Assembly (NCBI RefSeq): GCF_011077955.1
Contig: NZ_JAALBX010000019.1
Coordinates: 1 to 64,000, forward strand
Source of the DNA: Citrobacter freundii
Lineage (GTDB): Bacteria > Pseudomonadota > Gammaproteobacteria > Enterobacterales > Enterobacteriaceae
Direction of reading: 5' to 3'
DNA length: 64,000 bases
The notes below the pieces were generated by a model. It did no database searches. It was not told where the DNA came from and worked only from the letters and a program-made list of their open reading frames with translations. Position numbers and translations under genes: made by a program. Positions 7,591 through 15,824 of this stretch are shown piece by piece; the stretch's first letter is position 1, and the number at the start of each line of letters is the position of its first letter.

Positions 7591-8322
7591 CTACTTTTTT
7601 ACTTCCTGCGCCTCCTGCAGCCTTGTGGCAGTACGCATCGCCTCGTCAATGGCCTGCCGGACATTCATAACCGGGTAATTGCTGTCATTAAGCATCATGG
7701 CATTGCGCTGGAAATTCGCGTCAAATTTCCACCCGTATGCAGTACCGTAATATTCGTTAAGCCTTTTGTTCTGCGCATCAAGCCAGTCCAAGCGTTGTTT
7801 GTCATCCGGCAACGTGTAAGGCTGGCTTACAGGTTCGGCTTTACCCTGAAGCATGGCGGCGCGGCAGGCTAATGCTTCAGCACGGCTGTTAGCCTCCTGT
7901 GGCGTAGCGCCATAAACACGCGCCAATATCTCATCAGAATCCTCGCCTATGCGAAGCTGCACCCACCAATCACCCATGCCTGGGTAATCATCCTGATTCA
8001 TGGTTGGCAACCTGCCGACGCGGATTTCACCGATATCCGGCACTACCGGCGCTGGCGGGACAGCATAAAGGGGATTGATTCCGTCCGGCAACAGCCCTAA
8101 ATCGGGACGTTTCTTCCCTGTAATACGCCCGGCGTTTATGTCCTGGTCTCCTTCTATTTCAACAAAATAAACGGGCTCAGCCGTCAGCGCTACCAGTGCG
8201 ATTTCAAACAGCGCCGAACATTGGTTTACATGGGTGCGGCCTTCGCCTGTTATCTTCGTGTGGCGGCAGAATTCAATCTGCTCTCGTGCCTTTGCAATTA
8301 ACTGCTCTTTGGTGAATGTCAT
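7591..8322 (-). CDS. Lambdoid left-arm accessory protein (243 aa)
   Basis: This acidic soluble protein begins MTFTKEQLIAKAREQIEFCR and has a C-terminal half typical of the mosaic Ead/Ea22-like proteins found between int/xis and the recombination genes (DDKQRLDWLDAQNKRLNEYY). Such proteins are not needed for phage growth in the laboratory, and their role is unknown to me. It follows the small Cys-rich gene by 3 bases and forms one leftward operon with its neighbours. Beyond the family feel I see no enzymatic motif. Confidence 0.65.
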   Translation of the reverse strand: MTFTKEQLIAKAREQIEFCRHTKITGEGRTHVNQCSALFEIALVALTAEPVYFVEIEGDQDINAGRITGKKRPDLGLLPDGINPLYAVPPAPVVPDIGEIRVGRLPTMNQDDYPGMGDWWVQLRIGEDSDEILARVYGATPQEANSRAEALACRAAMLQGKAEPVSQPYTLPDDKQRLDWLDAQNKRLNEYYGTAYGWKFDANFQRNAMMLNDSNYPVMNVRQAIDEAMRTATRLQEAQEVKK

Positions 8323-8325
8323 GGG

Positions 8326-8496
8326 TTAGTCCTTAAATTCAGCAATAACATCGCCATCATCTGGCAGGCATGGCCGCCACACAGCCATTCCACAGCGCCG
8401 GCATACAAGCCAGGCGCCATTACAGCGATTGAGTAGAGTTTCGAAATGGTGCCCGAGAAACAGGCACCTGAAGGTTGTCAGCGGAGAAAATTGCAT
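8326..8496 (-). CDS. Small Cys-rich phage protein (56 aa)
   Basis: ATG 8496 overlaps the stop of the upstream gene in a TGATG junction, which favours this start over one at 8517. The product contains CNGAWLVCRRCGMAVW, a spaced Cys set that may bind zinc. This kind of small protein is common in lambdoid left arms. Function unknown. Confidence 0.6.
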   Translation of the reverse strand: MQFSPLTTFRCLFLGHHFETLLNRCNGAWLVCRRCGMAVWRPCLPDDGDVIAEFKD

Positions 8497-9029
8497 CACT
8501 CCCCCTTCACTTCGCATTTGATGCCAGCTTCGCGCAGTAACGTAACCACAGCGCTGTGTTGAAGCGCCGGAAAGTCACGACCAAGCGCCACGGCTCTTAT
8601 TGGCTCAGGAAGTGTGACCGTCCGCGCCTCCAGTTCAGCGATGCGCTTCTCTGCTGCTTTACGCTTTTTAAACTGTGCCATGCGGCTTGCCCTAAGGTTG
8701 TGCTTAGCAAGTTCAGCCATATGCAGTTGATGCTCTGCGTTAGCCAGGCGCTGGCGGACTTCGTCATTTTCCAGTTCAGCGATTTTCCGCTGCGCACTCT
8801 CCAGCGCCTCTACCAGAGCCAGAACGTTGACAGGATTGGCTGCCTGGACGAACTCACGGTTAGCTGCTGCATCTGGCCCTTCAAAGTGCGCAATGATGAA
8901 TCCGCTGTTAGCCCGGTCGTTAGCGCTACACGCTGCCTCCCAGCCGTCGCCGGACTCTTTAACCCATTCGCCGTTACTCGCTTTTTCTGCCGCCAGTTTC
9001 AGCCTGGCGATTAGTTCGGTTGTGTTCAT
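8496..9029 (-). CDS. Ead/Ea22-like phage protein (177 aa)
   Basis: The N-terminus (MNTTELIARLKLAAEKASNG, then EWVKESGDGWEAACSAND) and FEGPDAAANREFVQAANP are hallmarks of the Ead/Ea22-like family. A coiled coil at about residues 75-135 follows, then TLPEPIRAVALGRDFPAL. The start overlaps the stop of the upstream fragment by 4 bases. The family lies in the left arm of lambdoid phages; its function is unknown. Confidence 0.75.
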   Translation of the reverse strand: MNTTELIARLKLAAEKASNGEWVKESGDGWEAACSANDRANSGFIIAHFEGPDAAANREFVQAANPVNVLALVEALESAQRKIAELENDEVRQRLANAEHQLHMAELAKHNLRASRMAQFKKRKAAEKRIAELEARTVTLPEPIRAVALGRDFPALQHSAVVTLLREAGIKCEVKGE

Positions 9030-9370
9030 GCTGCGCGCTCCTGTAGTTTCAAAACCTTCTGGCGATGTTCTTCGCTTTGTGGAACGCCAGTAAAATTCAC
9101 CGCCATGAAATACGCGAGTCGGTCCTTGTAAGTGGCGTCATCAAGCAAAATTGCCGGTAGTGGGCGGCGTCCAAATGCCAATTGCTCCGCGCGCGCCATA
9201 TCTCGCCAGTAAAGCGGTCCGTCCGGCAACATGATTGGGATTTCGTTGGTGATCAGCTTTTTCAGAGTGGTGAGTCTTTGCTTGCCGTCCACAACCTCGA
9301 TGTAAGGAGGTTCGCGGGTACACCAGTCAGGAGCCTTTGCCAGAGCGACAGTTCCGATACCCGTGGAAAT
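9026..9370 (-). pseudogene. DUF262-type protein fragment at a deletion joint
   Basis: The C-terminal part reads IGTVALAKAPDWCTREPPYI and VVDGKQRLTTLKKLI. DGKQR is the ParB/Srx-like motif of DUF262 proteins. Its N-terminus is missing: upstream of about residue 40 of the open frame the sequence is the antisense of the tail-fibre gene. The remaining part still starts the leftward operon in sequence but lacks its own start and promoter. Confidence 0.75.
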
Positions 9371-9379
9371 CCACAGACC

Positions 9380-9877
9380 GGTACGCCAGCTACAGATTTG
9401 GATGATGATTATTTTGACGCCATACAAGAGGAACTGGTCGGAGTTATCGAGGCGTCCGGGGTGGCACCTGATAAAAATAAACGGAACCAACTGTTAGGCG
9501 CAATGAAGTTAATTCTTCTCAGCCGTGCCCATCCGTTTGCCGACATTAAAGCAGATGGTGCTGCCACTGTTTATGAGGCTCTTTCAAATCTGGGATTTAC
9601 ATTCGGCACAAACTGGATACGCTTTCCAAGCGGTCATATTTTGCAGTATGGATTTGCAGGCGGTTTTGATTCATATACCGTCGTTCTTCCTGTTCCTTAT
9701 TCTACTAATAGCTACGCGGTGCTGGCGGGTGGCTCAGGGTCGTTATCGGGTGGAGATTCATCGCGTGTTTTTGTAGAAGCAGGCATTGTGGATAACGGGA
9801 GTTTTACAGCGGTCTGTATTAATGCAGCTGGGGTGCGTACCGCGCGTGGTATCAACTGGATAGCCTTTGGTAAATAA
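9380..9877 (+). pseudogene. Tail-fibre protein, C-terminal fragment
   Basis: From about 9380 the frame reads ATDLDDDYFDAIQEELVGVI and EASGVAPDKNKRNQLLGAM, typical of phage tail-fibre or side-tail-fibre proteins, and ends with a Gly-rich C-terminal domain (GSGSLSGGDSS...INWIAFGK). The N-terminal, tail-binding part is gone. It was joined to the DUF262 fragment by a deletion that removed the replication, head, tail and most lysis genes. The tfa gene follows within 2 bases. Confidence 0.85.
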
Positions 9878-9878
9878 T

Positions 9879-10310
9879 ATGAATCAATTTAAATACAGTC
9901 CATCAACCAATTACAGATACTTCGTTGATTCTTTATCGTCATATGAAGAAAATGGAACATTGCCGGGTGATTTAATTGATATTGATGATGAGACCTCTAA
10001 AACCTACTTTGATTCATTTCCCCCGGAAGGGAAAATACGTATTGCAGGTAACGATGGTCTTCCGGCATGGGGCGATATTCCGCCACCATCAAAAGAATCA
10101 CTGGTCATGACCGCTGATACTCAGAAATCAATGCTACGTCGTGTTGCGGACAGTGAAATCGCATGGCGACAGGACGCAGTAGATGCAGAGATTGCCACGG
10201 AGGAAGAAACAGCAAAACTGGCGGCGTGGAAGAAATATCGGGTTCTGCTTATGCGCGTGGATACCTCAACCGCCCCCGATATTGTATGGGCAACTATTCC
10301 TGAAAAATAA
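9879..10310 (+). CDS. tfa: Tail-fibre assembly protein (143 aa)
   Basis: ATG 9879 begins just after the fibre stop codon. The product has the tfa pattern: an N-terminal domain (MNQFKYSPSTNYRYFVDSLS), a central PAWGDIPPPSKE linker, and the conserved C-terminal helix AAWKKYRVLLMRVDTSTAPD. Tfa proteins act as chaperones that trimerise the matching fibre and can stay on its tip. It is intact but its fibre partner is truncated. Confidence 0.88.
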   Translation: MNQFKYSPSTNYRYFVDSLSSYEENGTLPGDLIDIDDETSKTYFDSFPPEGKIRIAGNDGLPAWGDIPPPSKESLVMTADTQKSMLRRVADSEIAWRQDAVDAEIATEEETAKLAAWKKYRVLLMRVDTSTAPDIVWATIPEK

Positions 10311-10547
10311 AAACCTTTCGTAGTTTAGAAAGGCTGTACTTCCCGGCACTCTGGTATAATCGTCGTTTCAAATTAAAGCGCTAACCTCGTTTTAAGACGC
10401 TTGCGTTTTTTAATCAATCAAGTTGTTTAAGATTCGCCGCCGGCTCTTCTCGAGACGGCGGAATAAATATTATATATAAATTTTGCTATGCTACAGTGTC
10501 ATATTTTCCGCAGACTTTTTAGTGATATAATTTTCACAAATAATGAT

Positions 10548-12533
10548 TTATTTAGCCTCATTCACATTGTTAATGACTAGCTTGCTCCAAAAAGCATTAC
10601 TATTTAATAAAACCTCTTCAGACCATTGTCTAGTAACGTACTCATTTAAATGAGCGATATCTTTGTATCCTATAAGCCCATTGTAAATTGGCCATGATGC
10701 TTTATGATTAGTATTTAAATAATCCAATGGTGTAAATATTTGTGCAATACCATATAAATCATGATCTAATACTTTATTAACAGCATCTAACTCTTTTTGT
10801 TGAATGAAGTTAGAAGTGATATATTTACGGCCATGCAAATATTCCCTATTGAAAGTAGAGTATTCATTTGCGTGTAAGTATGGAATTTGGGACAAGACAA
10901 TTACTCTCTTCCCTTTTGCCTTCATTTTCTTAATCTGGTCGACTAATATCTTTTCATTTCCATCATTTTTGATGATTGAGTCCTGATATTTTCCTGCAAT
11001 AAAAACCACATCATATTTTTCAATTTCACTACTTATTTTTTTTGCAAAGTTCTGACATGTATTTGTAACGACTGGATCACTGAATACCAATCCAGGAACA
11101 CCCCAGCATGCATCTTGAGAAAAAATTGCAATGGAAAAACCATATCTCTTTCCTGCCTCATCTAAAAACGGAGAGTAGTGCCCTGCATTTGAATCACCAA
11201 TCATTATGATATGTGTTTTTTTTGTTCTGTCGCCAAAAGTGCAGCCACCATAAATCACATTATGACAGAAGTTACTGGCGGGATTTAAATAAGTTCGTTC
11301 TAAATTAAAAACCTCGATACGATCACTATAAATTAAATGTAATAAGTAATCTTTTTTGGCATGCATAGAAAGAATAATTATTAAAGGAATTGTATAGTAT
11401 ACTAGAAATGAACAAGCAAACCCTTTTTTTAATTTTCTACAAGGTGACTCAATTAAATAAAATGATGACAATGACAATAGAGATGTAATTAAAATTATAT
11501 TTGTGCATTGAACTATGTTGAAATTTTCATATACATTATAATACTCACGAAAAAGAACTATCACAGGCCAATGCCATAAATATATAGAGTACGAAAGAGT
11601 TCCTATAAAAACAATCGGTTTTAATGATAATAGCTTACACACGTAAGTATTACGATCGTGAAAGTAAATTATTAATACTGCACCGATTGTTGGTATTAAT
11701 GCAAAAAAACCAGGAAACAAGATTTCTTCTGACAAAAAGATAGCAGAAAATGCTATCATAATAAAACCAATAGTTGTAATGATGTTTTTATTATTAAATG
11801 ATAGATTTTCCAATATATTATTTCGGTTAATTTGCTTGCTTACATCTCTCTGGTTATTAAATGCTGCTATCCCAGCAATGGAACCAATCATGAGTTCCCC
11901 AGCCCTCGAAGTAAGTAATGAGTAATAATTATATTTTGATAGTGCTGGAATCCATGGTGATATTTGAGACAATGCAAATGATGATATCGCGATTACTGAA
12001 AAAATGACCGGTATGGTATATTTATTATGTAATATGGTTTTTTTTATAAGCTTTAAATTTAGAATGAAAATAAGGAACAGCGGTAGAATGATATAAAACT
12101 GCTCTTCAACTGCTAAGCTCCATGTATGAAGTGTTGGAATTTGCGCAGCTGAAGTGTCCCAGTACCCACCAGTGTTATTGGCGAAAAATATATTTTGCCA
12201 GAAGTAAGTTGTAGCCTTTAGGCTATCAAGCGTTAGTACAAATTTATCAGGAGTAGAAATGTAAGCTACAACAGAAAGTGTTGAGAGCATAACAACAAAA
12301 AAAACTGGTAGAATGCGATTTATTCTACGAAGATAAAAAGATTTGAAACTAAAATGACCGTTTAATATTTCCTCAAAAATGATTTTTGTTATTAAAAAAC
12401 CAGATATAACAAAGAAAATATCTACCCCAACAAAACCACCATGGAGCCAATGATTATTTAGGTGAAAAATAACAACAGATAAGACAGCCAAGGCTCGAAG
12501 GCCGTCAATGTCACTGCGATATTTTGTGCTCAT
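10548..12533 (-). CDS. Membrane O-acyltransferase with SGNH domain (OafA/YrhL type, 661 aa)
   Basis: It starts MSTKYRSDIDGLRALAVLSV, the opening of acyltransferase-3 proteins, and has about ten membrane helices over residues 1-390. TLHTWSLAVEEQFYIILPL contains the family motif. A soluble C-terminal SGNH domain shows GDSNAGHYSP (catalytic Ser) and DIAHLNEY (Asp-x-x-His). Such enzymes move acetyl groups across the inner membrane onto lipopolysaccharide or other glycans. It is much more AT-rich than its neighbours and sits after tfa, where lambdoid phages often carry serotype-conversion genes. O-antigen acetylation is the likely job, but the substrate is not visible. Confidence 0.88.
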   Translation of the reverse strand: MSTKYRSDIDGLRALAVLSVVIFHLNNHWLHGGFVGVDIFFVISGFLITKIIFEEILNGHFSFKSFYLRRINRILPVFFVVMLSTLSVVAYISTPDKFVLTLDSLKATTYFWQNIFFANNTGGYWDTSAAQIPTLHTWSLAVEEQFYIILPLFLIFILNLKLIKKTILHNKYTIPVIFSVIAISSFALSQISPWIPALSKYNYYSLLTSRAGELMIGSIAGIAAFNNQRDVSKQINRNNILENLSFNNKNIITTIGFIMIAFSAIFLSEEILFPGFFALIPTIGAVLIIYFHDRNTYVCKLLSLKPIVFIGTLSYSIYLWHWPVIVLFREYYNVYENFNIVQCTNIILITSLLSLSSFYLIESPCRKLKKGFACSFLVYYTIPLIIILSMHAKKDYLLHLIYSDRIEVFNLERTYLNPASNFCHNVIYGGCTFGDRTKKTHIIMIGDSNAGHYSPFLDEAGKRYGFSIAIFSQDACWGVPGLVFSDPVVTNTCQNFAKKISSEIEKYDVVFIAGKYQDSIIKNDGNEKILVDQIKKMKAKGKRVIVLSQIPYLHANEYSTFNREYLHGRKYITSNFIQQKELDAVNKVLDHDLYGIAQIFTPLDYLNTNHKASWPIYNGLIGYKDIAHLNEYVTRQWSEEVLLNSNAFWSKLVINNVNEAK

Positions 12534-12947
12534 TTATTCATCATTCCATTTTAAATTGCCACCAAACTAACCAAGGCATTAGGGCAGTCTCTGATCAAAA
12601 GAAATCTTTCAAATTGATTAACGACAAGCATTTTATGTAATTTTTGATAAAACGGAAGCTAAAATTCATTGACCACGCATAGATCCCGCGAGAGCTATTT
12701 TGAGCAGCATTTTTACCTATACCGCTTCAGAAAATTCTTCCTATCATCCCATAATCCAGCTTGTATATCAGTTTTATGCTCTGTTTGAGACTTGGTACAA
12801 CTGTATCCCAATCCGTGCAATCCAAAGCAAGTACTACCTTTTCGCATCCAGCATGTCGCTATGGCGGCAGGTATCTCCATGTTCAACAACCAGAAACAGG
12901 CAGGGTTTCATATATTGGCTTTCCAGCGTGTGGTCGTTTAAAGATGA
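12534..12947. other. Rearranged stretch without a clear gene
   Basis: Upstream of the acyltransferase the first 150 bases are AT-rich and must include its promoter. The rest shows no frame with family features. It joins to the repressor fragment that starts near 12948. Confidence 0.4.
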
Positions 12948-13142
12948 TCGCAGCCCAAAACTGGCGATTACGTACTGGTTAGCTGGCTGGGCCATAACTA
13001 TTTCGCCAGGCCTGCCGGTAAAGCGCTGATTACGGAAGATGGGGAAGCGATAGAAGGTGAAGCGCTGGACGATGTCGAGGTGATAGGCGTGGTGACATGG
13101 CTGGTCAACCGGGCGTTGGACGATGAAGCGCCCGTGATGTGA
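12948..13142 (+). pseudogene. C-terminal fragment of a phage S24/LexA-type repressor
   Basis: The frame SQPKTGDYVLVSWLG...YFARPAGKALITED...DVEVIGVVTWLVNR ends at TGA 13140-13142. This is the C-terminal peptidase-like domain of CI/LexA-type proteins (GD-VLV, then VxVIGVV). A stop just upstream and the lack of an HTH domain show it is only a remnant. It supports an origin of this segment from a lambdoid immunity region. Confidence 0.65.
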
Positions 13143-13215
13143 TTTTATAGTGTAGCCAGGACAGGGGTTTTACCATCATTTTGCCATCTTTTTACCATCA
13201 CTAAATCGCAGGCAT

Positions 13216-13246
13216 AAAAAAACCAACCGCAGTGGGTTGGTTTTCT
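13216..13246 (-). terminator. Terminator beside the tRNA-Pro fragment
   Basis: AACCAACC-GCAGTG-GGTTGGTT with a run of A on the plus strand, so it ends transcription on the minus strand. It lies just past the CCA end of the tRNA-Pro piece, where a native tRNA terminator would be. Confidence 0.8.
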
Positions 13247-13256
13247 TAGGGAATTT

Positions 13257-13301
13257 TGGTCGGCACGAGAGGATTTGAACCTCCGACCCCTGACACCCCA
13301 T
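13257..13301 (-). repeat. 45-nt 3' piece of a tRNA-Pro gene (proL-like att fragment)
   Basis: On the minus strand this reads ATGGGGTGTCAGGGGTCGGA followed by GGTTCAAATCC and ends GTGCCGACCA. It is the anticodon-to-CCA part of proL-type tRNA-Pro(GGG). The 5' half is absent. Such 3' pieces mark the crossover site of an integrase that uses tRNA-Pro. It is not a functional tRNA. Confidence 0.85.
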
Positions 13302-13302
13302 G

Positions 13303-14088
13303 TTAGTCAGCGGAAGGACTGCCGAGGTAAGCCATATAAGCGTTGATCATCGCTTCAGCTTTATGATGGGTATTTCCCATAGCCATCAAAGCATCTAGAG
13401 GATGTGCTCCTTGACGCCTTGTTTTATTAATTGCCCATAACAAATAACCTAAAGTAACAGGTGATGAATCTTTTATGGCATTAAATGCATATGAATCATT
13501 AATGACTTTATATTGAGGGTTCATCTTATTATCTTCCTCCACCGCAGCGCGTAATTCTGCGGTCCAGTTAGATGCAAAAGAGCTGCTTTGATGCTGCTGC
13601 AACCTAGCTATCCCGGCAAGATGATCCCTTGCTGCTTCGAGCTCTGCGCGTAATGCTTCGATTTCTTGGTTTGATTCGTTAATTTTTTTATCGACAGGAC
13701 CTAGCGCTTTTAAAAGTTCAAGTACTGAATTTTCGTATAAGTCCTCTGAAGTGAAATCACAATATCGTTTACCATAAAGAAAACCGGGAATTTCTACTTG
13801 CTGAAGCATTAGTGGTAAAAGTATTACCCTTTTCTCCGCAATTTCTCTGTTGGAGCTTATATCTAATTCTCGCTGAACCCACGTACTTGCTATAGAGTTC
13901 TGGGAAAGCACCACAGCAACAAAATCGACCTTGTCTAATCCGTCTCTGATTTTTTCAATCAGAGAGTCGCCGATATTGATTTCTGCTTCATCAAGCCAAA
14001 CAACATGTCCATATGTTTGTAATGATGCAGAAAGGCGCCGTACGAAGGGTTTGTCGGTGGAATTGTGACTAAGAAACACGCTTGCCAT
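13303..14088 (-). CDS. TIR-domain protein (261 aa)
   Basis: ATG 14088 follows GAGGGATTAAGC. The N-terminal 130 residues are a TIR domain: ASVFLSHNSTDKPFVRRLSA, VVWLDEAEINIGDSL, and VLSQNSIASTWVQREL, whose Glu is the expected catalytic residue of NAD-cleaving TIRs. A coiled coil at about 135-170 and an unknown C-terminal domain of about 90 residues follow. Bacterial TIR proteins often act in phage defence by destroying NAD, but no CBASS, Thoeris or Argonaute partner is next to it. Its stop codon lies 2 bases from the tRNA-Pro piece. A solo defence role is inference. Confidence 0.85.
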   Translation of the reverse strand: MASVFLSHNSTDKPFVRRLSASLQTYGHVVWLDEAEINIGDSLIEKIRDGLDKVDFVAVVLSQNSIASTWVQRELDISSNREIAEKRVILLPLMLQQVEIPGFLYGKRYCDFTSEDLYENSVLELLKALGPVDKKINESNQEIEALRAELEAARDHLAGIARLQQHQSSSFASNWTAELRAAVEEDNKMNPQYKVINDSYAFNAIKDSSPVTLGYLLWAINKTRRQGAHPLDALMAMGNTHHKAEAMINAYMAYLGSPSAD

Positions 14089-14113
14089 GCTTAATCCCTC
14101 ATGCTTAAACGAA

Positions 14114-14140
14114 ACAAAAAAGCCCGCATATGCGGGCTTT
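14114..14140. terminator. Hairpin terminator upstream of the TIR gene
   Basis: AAAGCCCGCATATGCGGGCTTT is a perfect 22-bp palindrome with A before it, so it can stop transcription coming from the plasmid-like cbtA side on the minus strand. Confidence 0.7.
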
Positions 14141-14267
14141 AGTGTCACTTGGGAGCCGCGGCTCCTTTGCGTATCCTTTTTTGTCACGTTACTGTCTGGT
14201 CAGTGTCTTACCGTGACGGATAACTTCCTGTTTTCTAAGGTGCTGTCCATGCACTGTCCAATCATGA

Positions 14268-14290
14268 TTGGTGGGCTGGCGGAGTCTGAA
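14268..14290 (-). repeat. Degenerate ssrA-end copy (distal end of island A)
   Basis: TTGGTGGGCTGGCGGAGTCT then GAA resembles the attachment copy at 6047 and the ssrA 3' end at 37585. It marks the boundary between the CP4-57-like island and the prophage remnant. Confidence 0.65.
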
Positions 14291-14343
14291 TTGGTGCTGT
14301 AAGTAAATGAATTAACTAATATAAATTCTAATTCAACTTTGTG

Positions 14344-14369
14344 GTGGTGCCTAATGTGGTGCCTAAAAA
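14344..14369. repeat. GGTGCCTAA direct repeats at the far end of island A
   Basis: Two copies, GGTGCCTAAT and GGTGCCTAAAAA, lie 54 bases inside the 14268 copy. They match the repeats near both intA copies, as expected if the same integrase binds both ends of the island. Confidence 0.6.
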
Positions 14370-14427
14370 TATTTTTACCTTTTCTACCCAGTCATGAGAT
14401 GGGTTGTGGGACGAAGACTGACATAGC

Positions 14428-14748
14428 TTAAGTACTCGTTTCCCTTATAGCTCGTCTGGCTTTTAAAATGTCCACCGCAGTAATAAAAGGCGATTTTTCT
14501 TGCCAGCTAAAACCCTTACGATCGATGCGAACCAGTTCGTACTTTTCCACCAGAAAATTCACGGCATCGACTAAAGAGATACTGGCATCGATATGTTCCT
14601 TAATAACAATTTCATCACTGAACGGCGTGTCGTTCAGTGTCAGGCCATAGTGCTGTTCCAGCAGGCGTGTCAGTAGCATTTGCCAGACAGCTACGGGCGA
14701 TAGACAGGGCTTCGCCGCCCGCGGAATTGTAGCAGGTAGAGTTTTCAT
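14428..14748 (-). CDS. cbtA: Type IV toxin CbtA/YpjF family (106 aa)
   Basis: The sequence [40 protein letters not shown] and [20 protein letters not shown] are diagnostic of the YeeV/CbtA/YpjF toxins. These block cell division and shape by binding FtsZ and MreB. The length is close to YpjF and shorter than YeeV. It follows its antitoxin by 19 bases in the usual order. No lesion is visible. Confidence 0.92.
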   Translation of the reverse strand: MKTLPATIPRAAKPCLSPVAVWQMLLTRLLEQHYGLTLNDTPFSDEIVIKEHIDASISLVDAVNFLVEKYELVRIDRKGFSWQEKSPFITAVDILKARRAIRETST

Positions 14749-14767
14749 GCTTGCTCTCGTGAATTAG

Positions 14768-15085
14768 TTAGTGTTGAGTGGGATAAACTGCGATGTATAC
14801 GTAGCCGCAACTACCAAGGGTATCGGCTTCGCAGGTGAAACCATTGTGGCACAGGGTGACACAGTGGGCATGGCGAGGGTTCATTTCACCAGTAGTCAGC
14901 ATTGATTCCATCTGACTGATAAAATGCGGGAATGCGACATCCATTTTCAGGCATTCGGCATCACTAAACTTACCTGTGATACTTGCCCGGTCAGCCAGAT
15001 AGTGCAGCCGGTTGCCCTCCTGCACCAGACGTGCTCCCAGGCGCGGCGTGATATCCCGCTGCAGGCCCCATGTGGTATTGCTCAT
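14768..15085 (-). CDS. cbeA: Type IV antitoxin CbeA/YfjZ family (105 aa)
   Basis: It starts at ATG 15085 behind GAGGTT and begins SNTTWGLQRDITPRLGARLV, the signature of YeeU/YfjZ antitoxins, followed by LHYLADRASITGKFSDAEC. In this type the antitoxin does not need to bind the toxin; it stabilises MreB and FtsZ filaments. Together with cbtA it makes a complete pair, which may help to keep the island. Confidence 0.92.
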   Translation of the reverse strand: MSNTTWGLQRDITPRLGARLVQEGNRLHYLADRASITGKFSDAECLKMDVAFPHFISQMESMLTTGEMNPRHAHCVTLCHNGFTCEADTLGSCGYVYIAVYPTQH

Positions 15086-15102
15086 TTATAACCTCTATAT
15101 TG

Positions 15103-15324
15103 TCAGTTCAGGGTGATACTCATCGGGCAGGCATACGGTCCGCTGCGGTTCTGGCGGCGTTCGGCGTATACCGCCAGCACGCCGGGAATCTCAGAAACTA
15201 CCTTACCGGTGTAATGACAGACACTGCCGTGCCACTGGTATCTGCCGGTGCAGTATCGAAAAATGCGTGAGGCAGGATACTGACGGTAAATCGTCATCGC
15301 CCGGCGTTTACTGATAATTTTCAT
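15103..15324 (-). CDS. yeeT: DUF987 protein, YeeT family (73 aa)
   Basis: The start MKIISKRRAMTIYRQYPASR (ATG 15324) matches YeeT; a start 4 codons upstream is possible. YHWHGS-type core (YQWHGSVCHYTGKVVSEIPG) and AVYAERRQNRSGPY fit the family. It is always found between the radC-like and antitoxin genes in CP4-type islands and its function is unknown. It overlaps neither neighbour seriously, so the four genes read as one operon. Confidence 0.85.
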   Translation of the reverse strand: MKIISKRRAMTIYRQYPASRIFRYCTGRYQWHGSVCHYTGKVVSEIPGVLAVYAERRQNRSGPYACPMSITLN

Positions 15325-15332
15325 GTCATACC

Positions 15333-15815
15333 TCACAGCAGACCGTGTTCAGCGAACGACAATATCTGCGTGCCACCGACAATGAGATGGTCAGGCACAC
15401 GGATATCAACGAGCTGAAGCGCCTGCACCAGACGCTGCGTGATGGTCTTATCTGCCTGGCTGGGTATGATGTCACCGGAGGGATGGTTATGCGCCAGTAT
15501 CACTGCTGCCGCATTGAAATACAGAGCGCGTTTGACCACCTCACGAGGATGCACCTCGGTGCTGCTAATGGAACCAGCAAACAAGGTTTCGTGGGCAATC
15601 AACTGGTTCTGCTGATTGAGATAAAGCACCATGAACTCTTCGCGTTCCAGCCCCGCCATTTTTAGCTTTAGCCAGTCACGGGCAGCTTGGGTGGAGGTGA
15701 ATGCCACGCCTTTTTCTCGCAGGTGTCGGTCAAGTAGCGTTAACGCACGCTTTACTGTGCGTTGTGCGGTCAGTGGAAGTGCCGGAGCAGGTGGGATAAT
15801 TGACTGTTCCATCAT
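15333..15815 (-). CDS. yfjY: RadC-like JAB/MPN protein, YeeS/YfjY family (160 aa)
   Basis: The C-terminal domain has the metal-binding JAMM motif AHNHPSGDIIPSQAD and the family stretch STEVHPREVVKRALYFNAAA. ATG 15815 has an AAGGA site 5 bases before it. It lacks the N-terminal HhH part of long RadC proteins, as is normal for YeeS/YfjY. These proteins are common on mobile elements. Their true role is not settled and RadC is not a proven repair factor. Confidence 0.9.
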   Translation of the reverse strand: MMEQSIIPPAPALPLTAQRTVKRALTLLDRHLREKGVAFTSTQAARDWLKLKMAGLEREEFMVLYLNQQNQLIAHETLFAGSISSTEVHPREVVKRALYFNAAAVILAHNHPSGDIIPSQADKTITQRLVQALQLVDIRVPDHLIVGGTQILSFAEHGLL

Positions 15816-15824
15816 GAGTATCCT

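Noticed and set aside
12700..13029. 109-codon plus-strand frame before the repressor fragment
   Set aside because: The real signal in this DNA is the repressor C-terminus in another frame from 12948; this frame shows no family features.
13257..13301. A functional tRNA-Pro gene
   Set aside because: Only the anticodon-to-CCA half is present; the D arm and 5' acceptor strand are missing.
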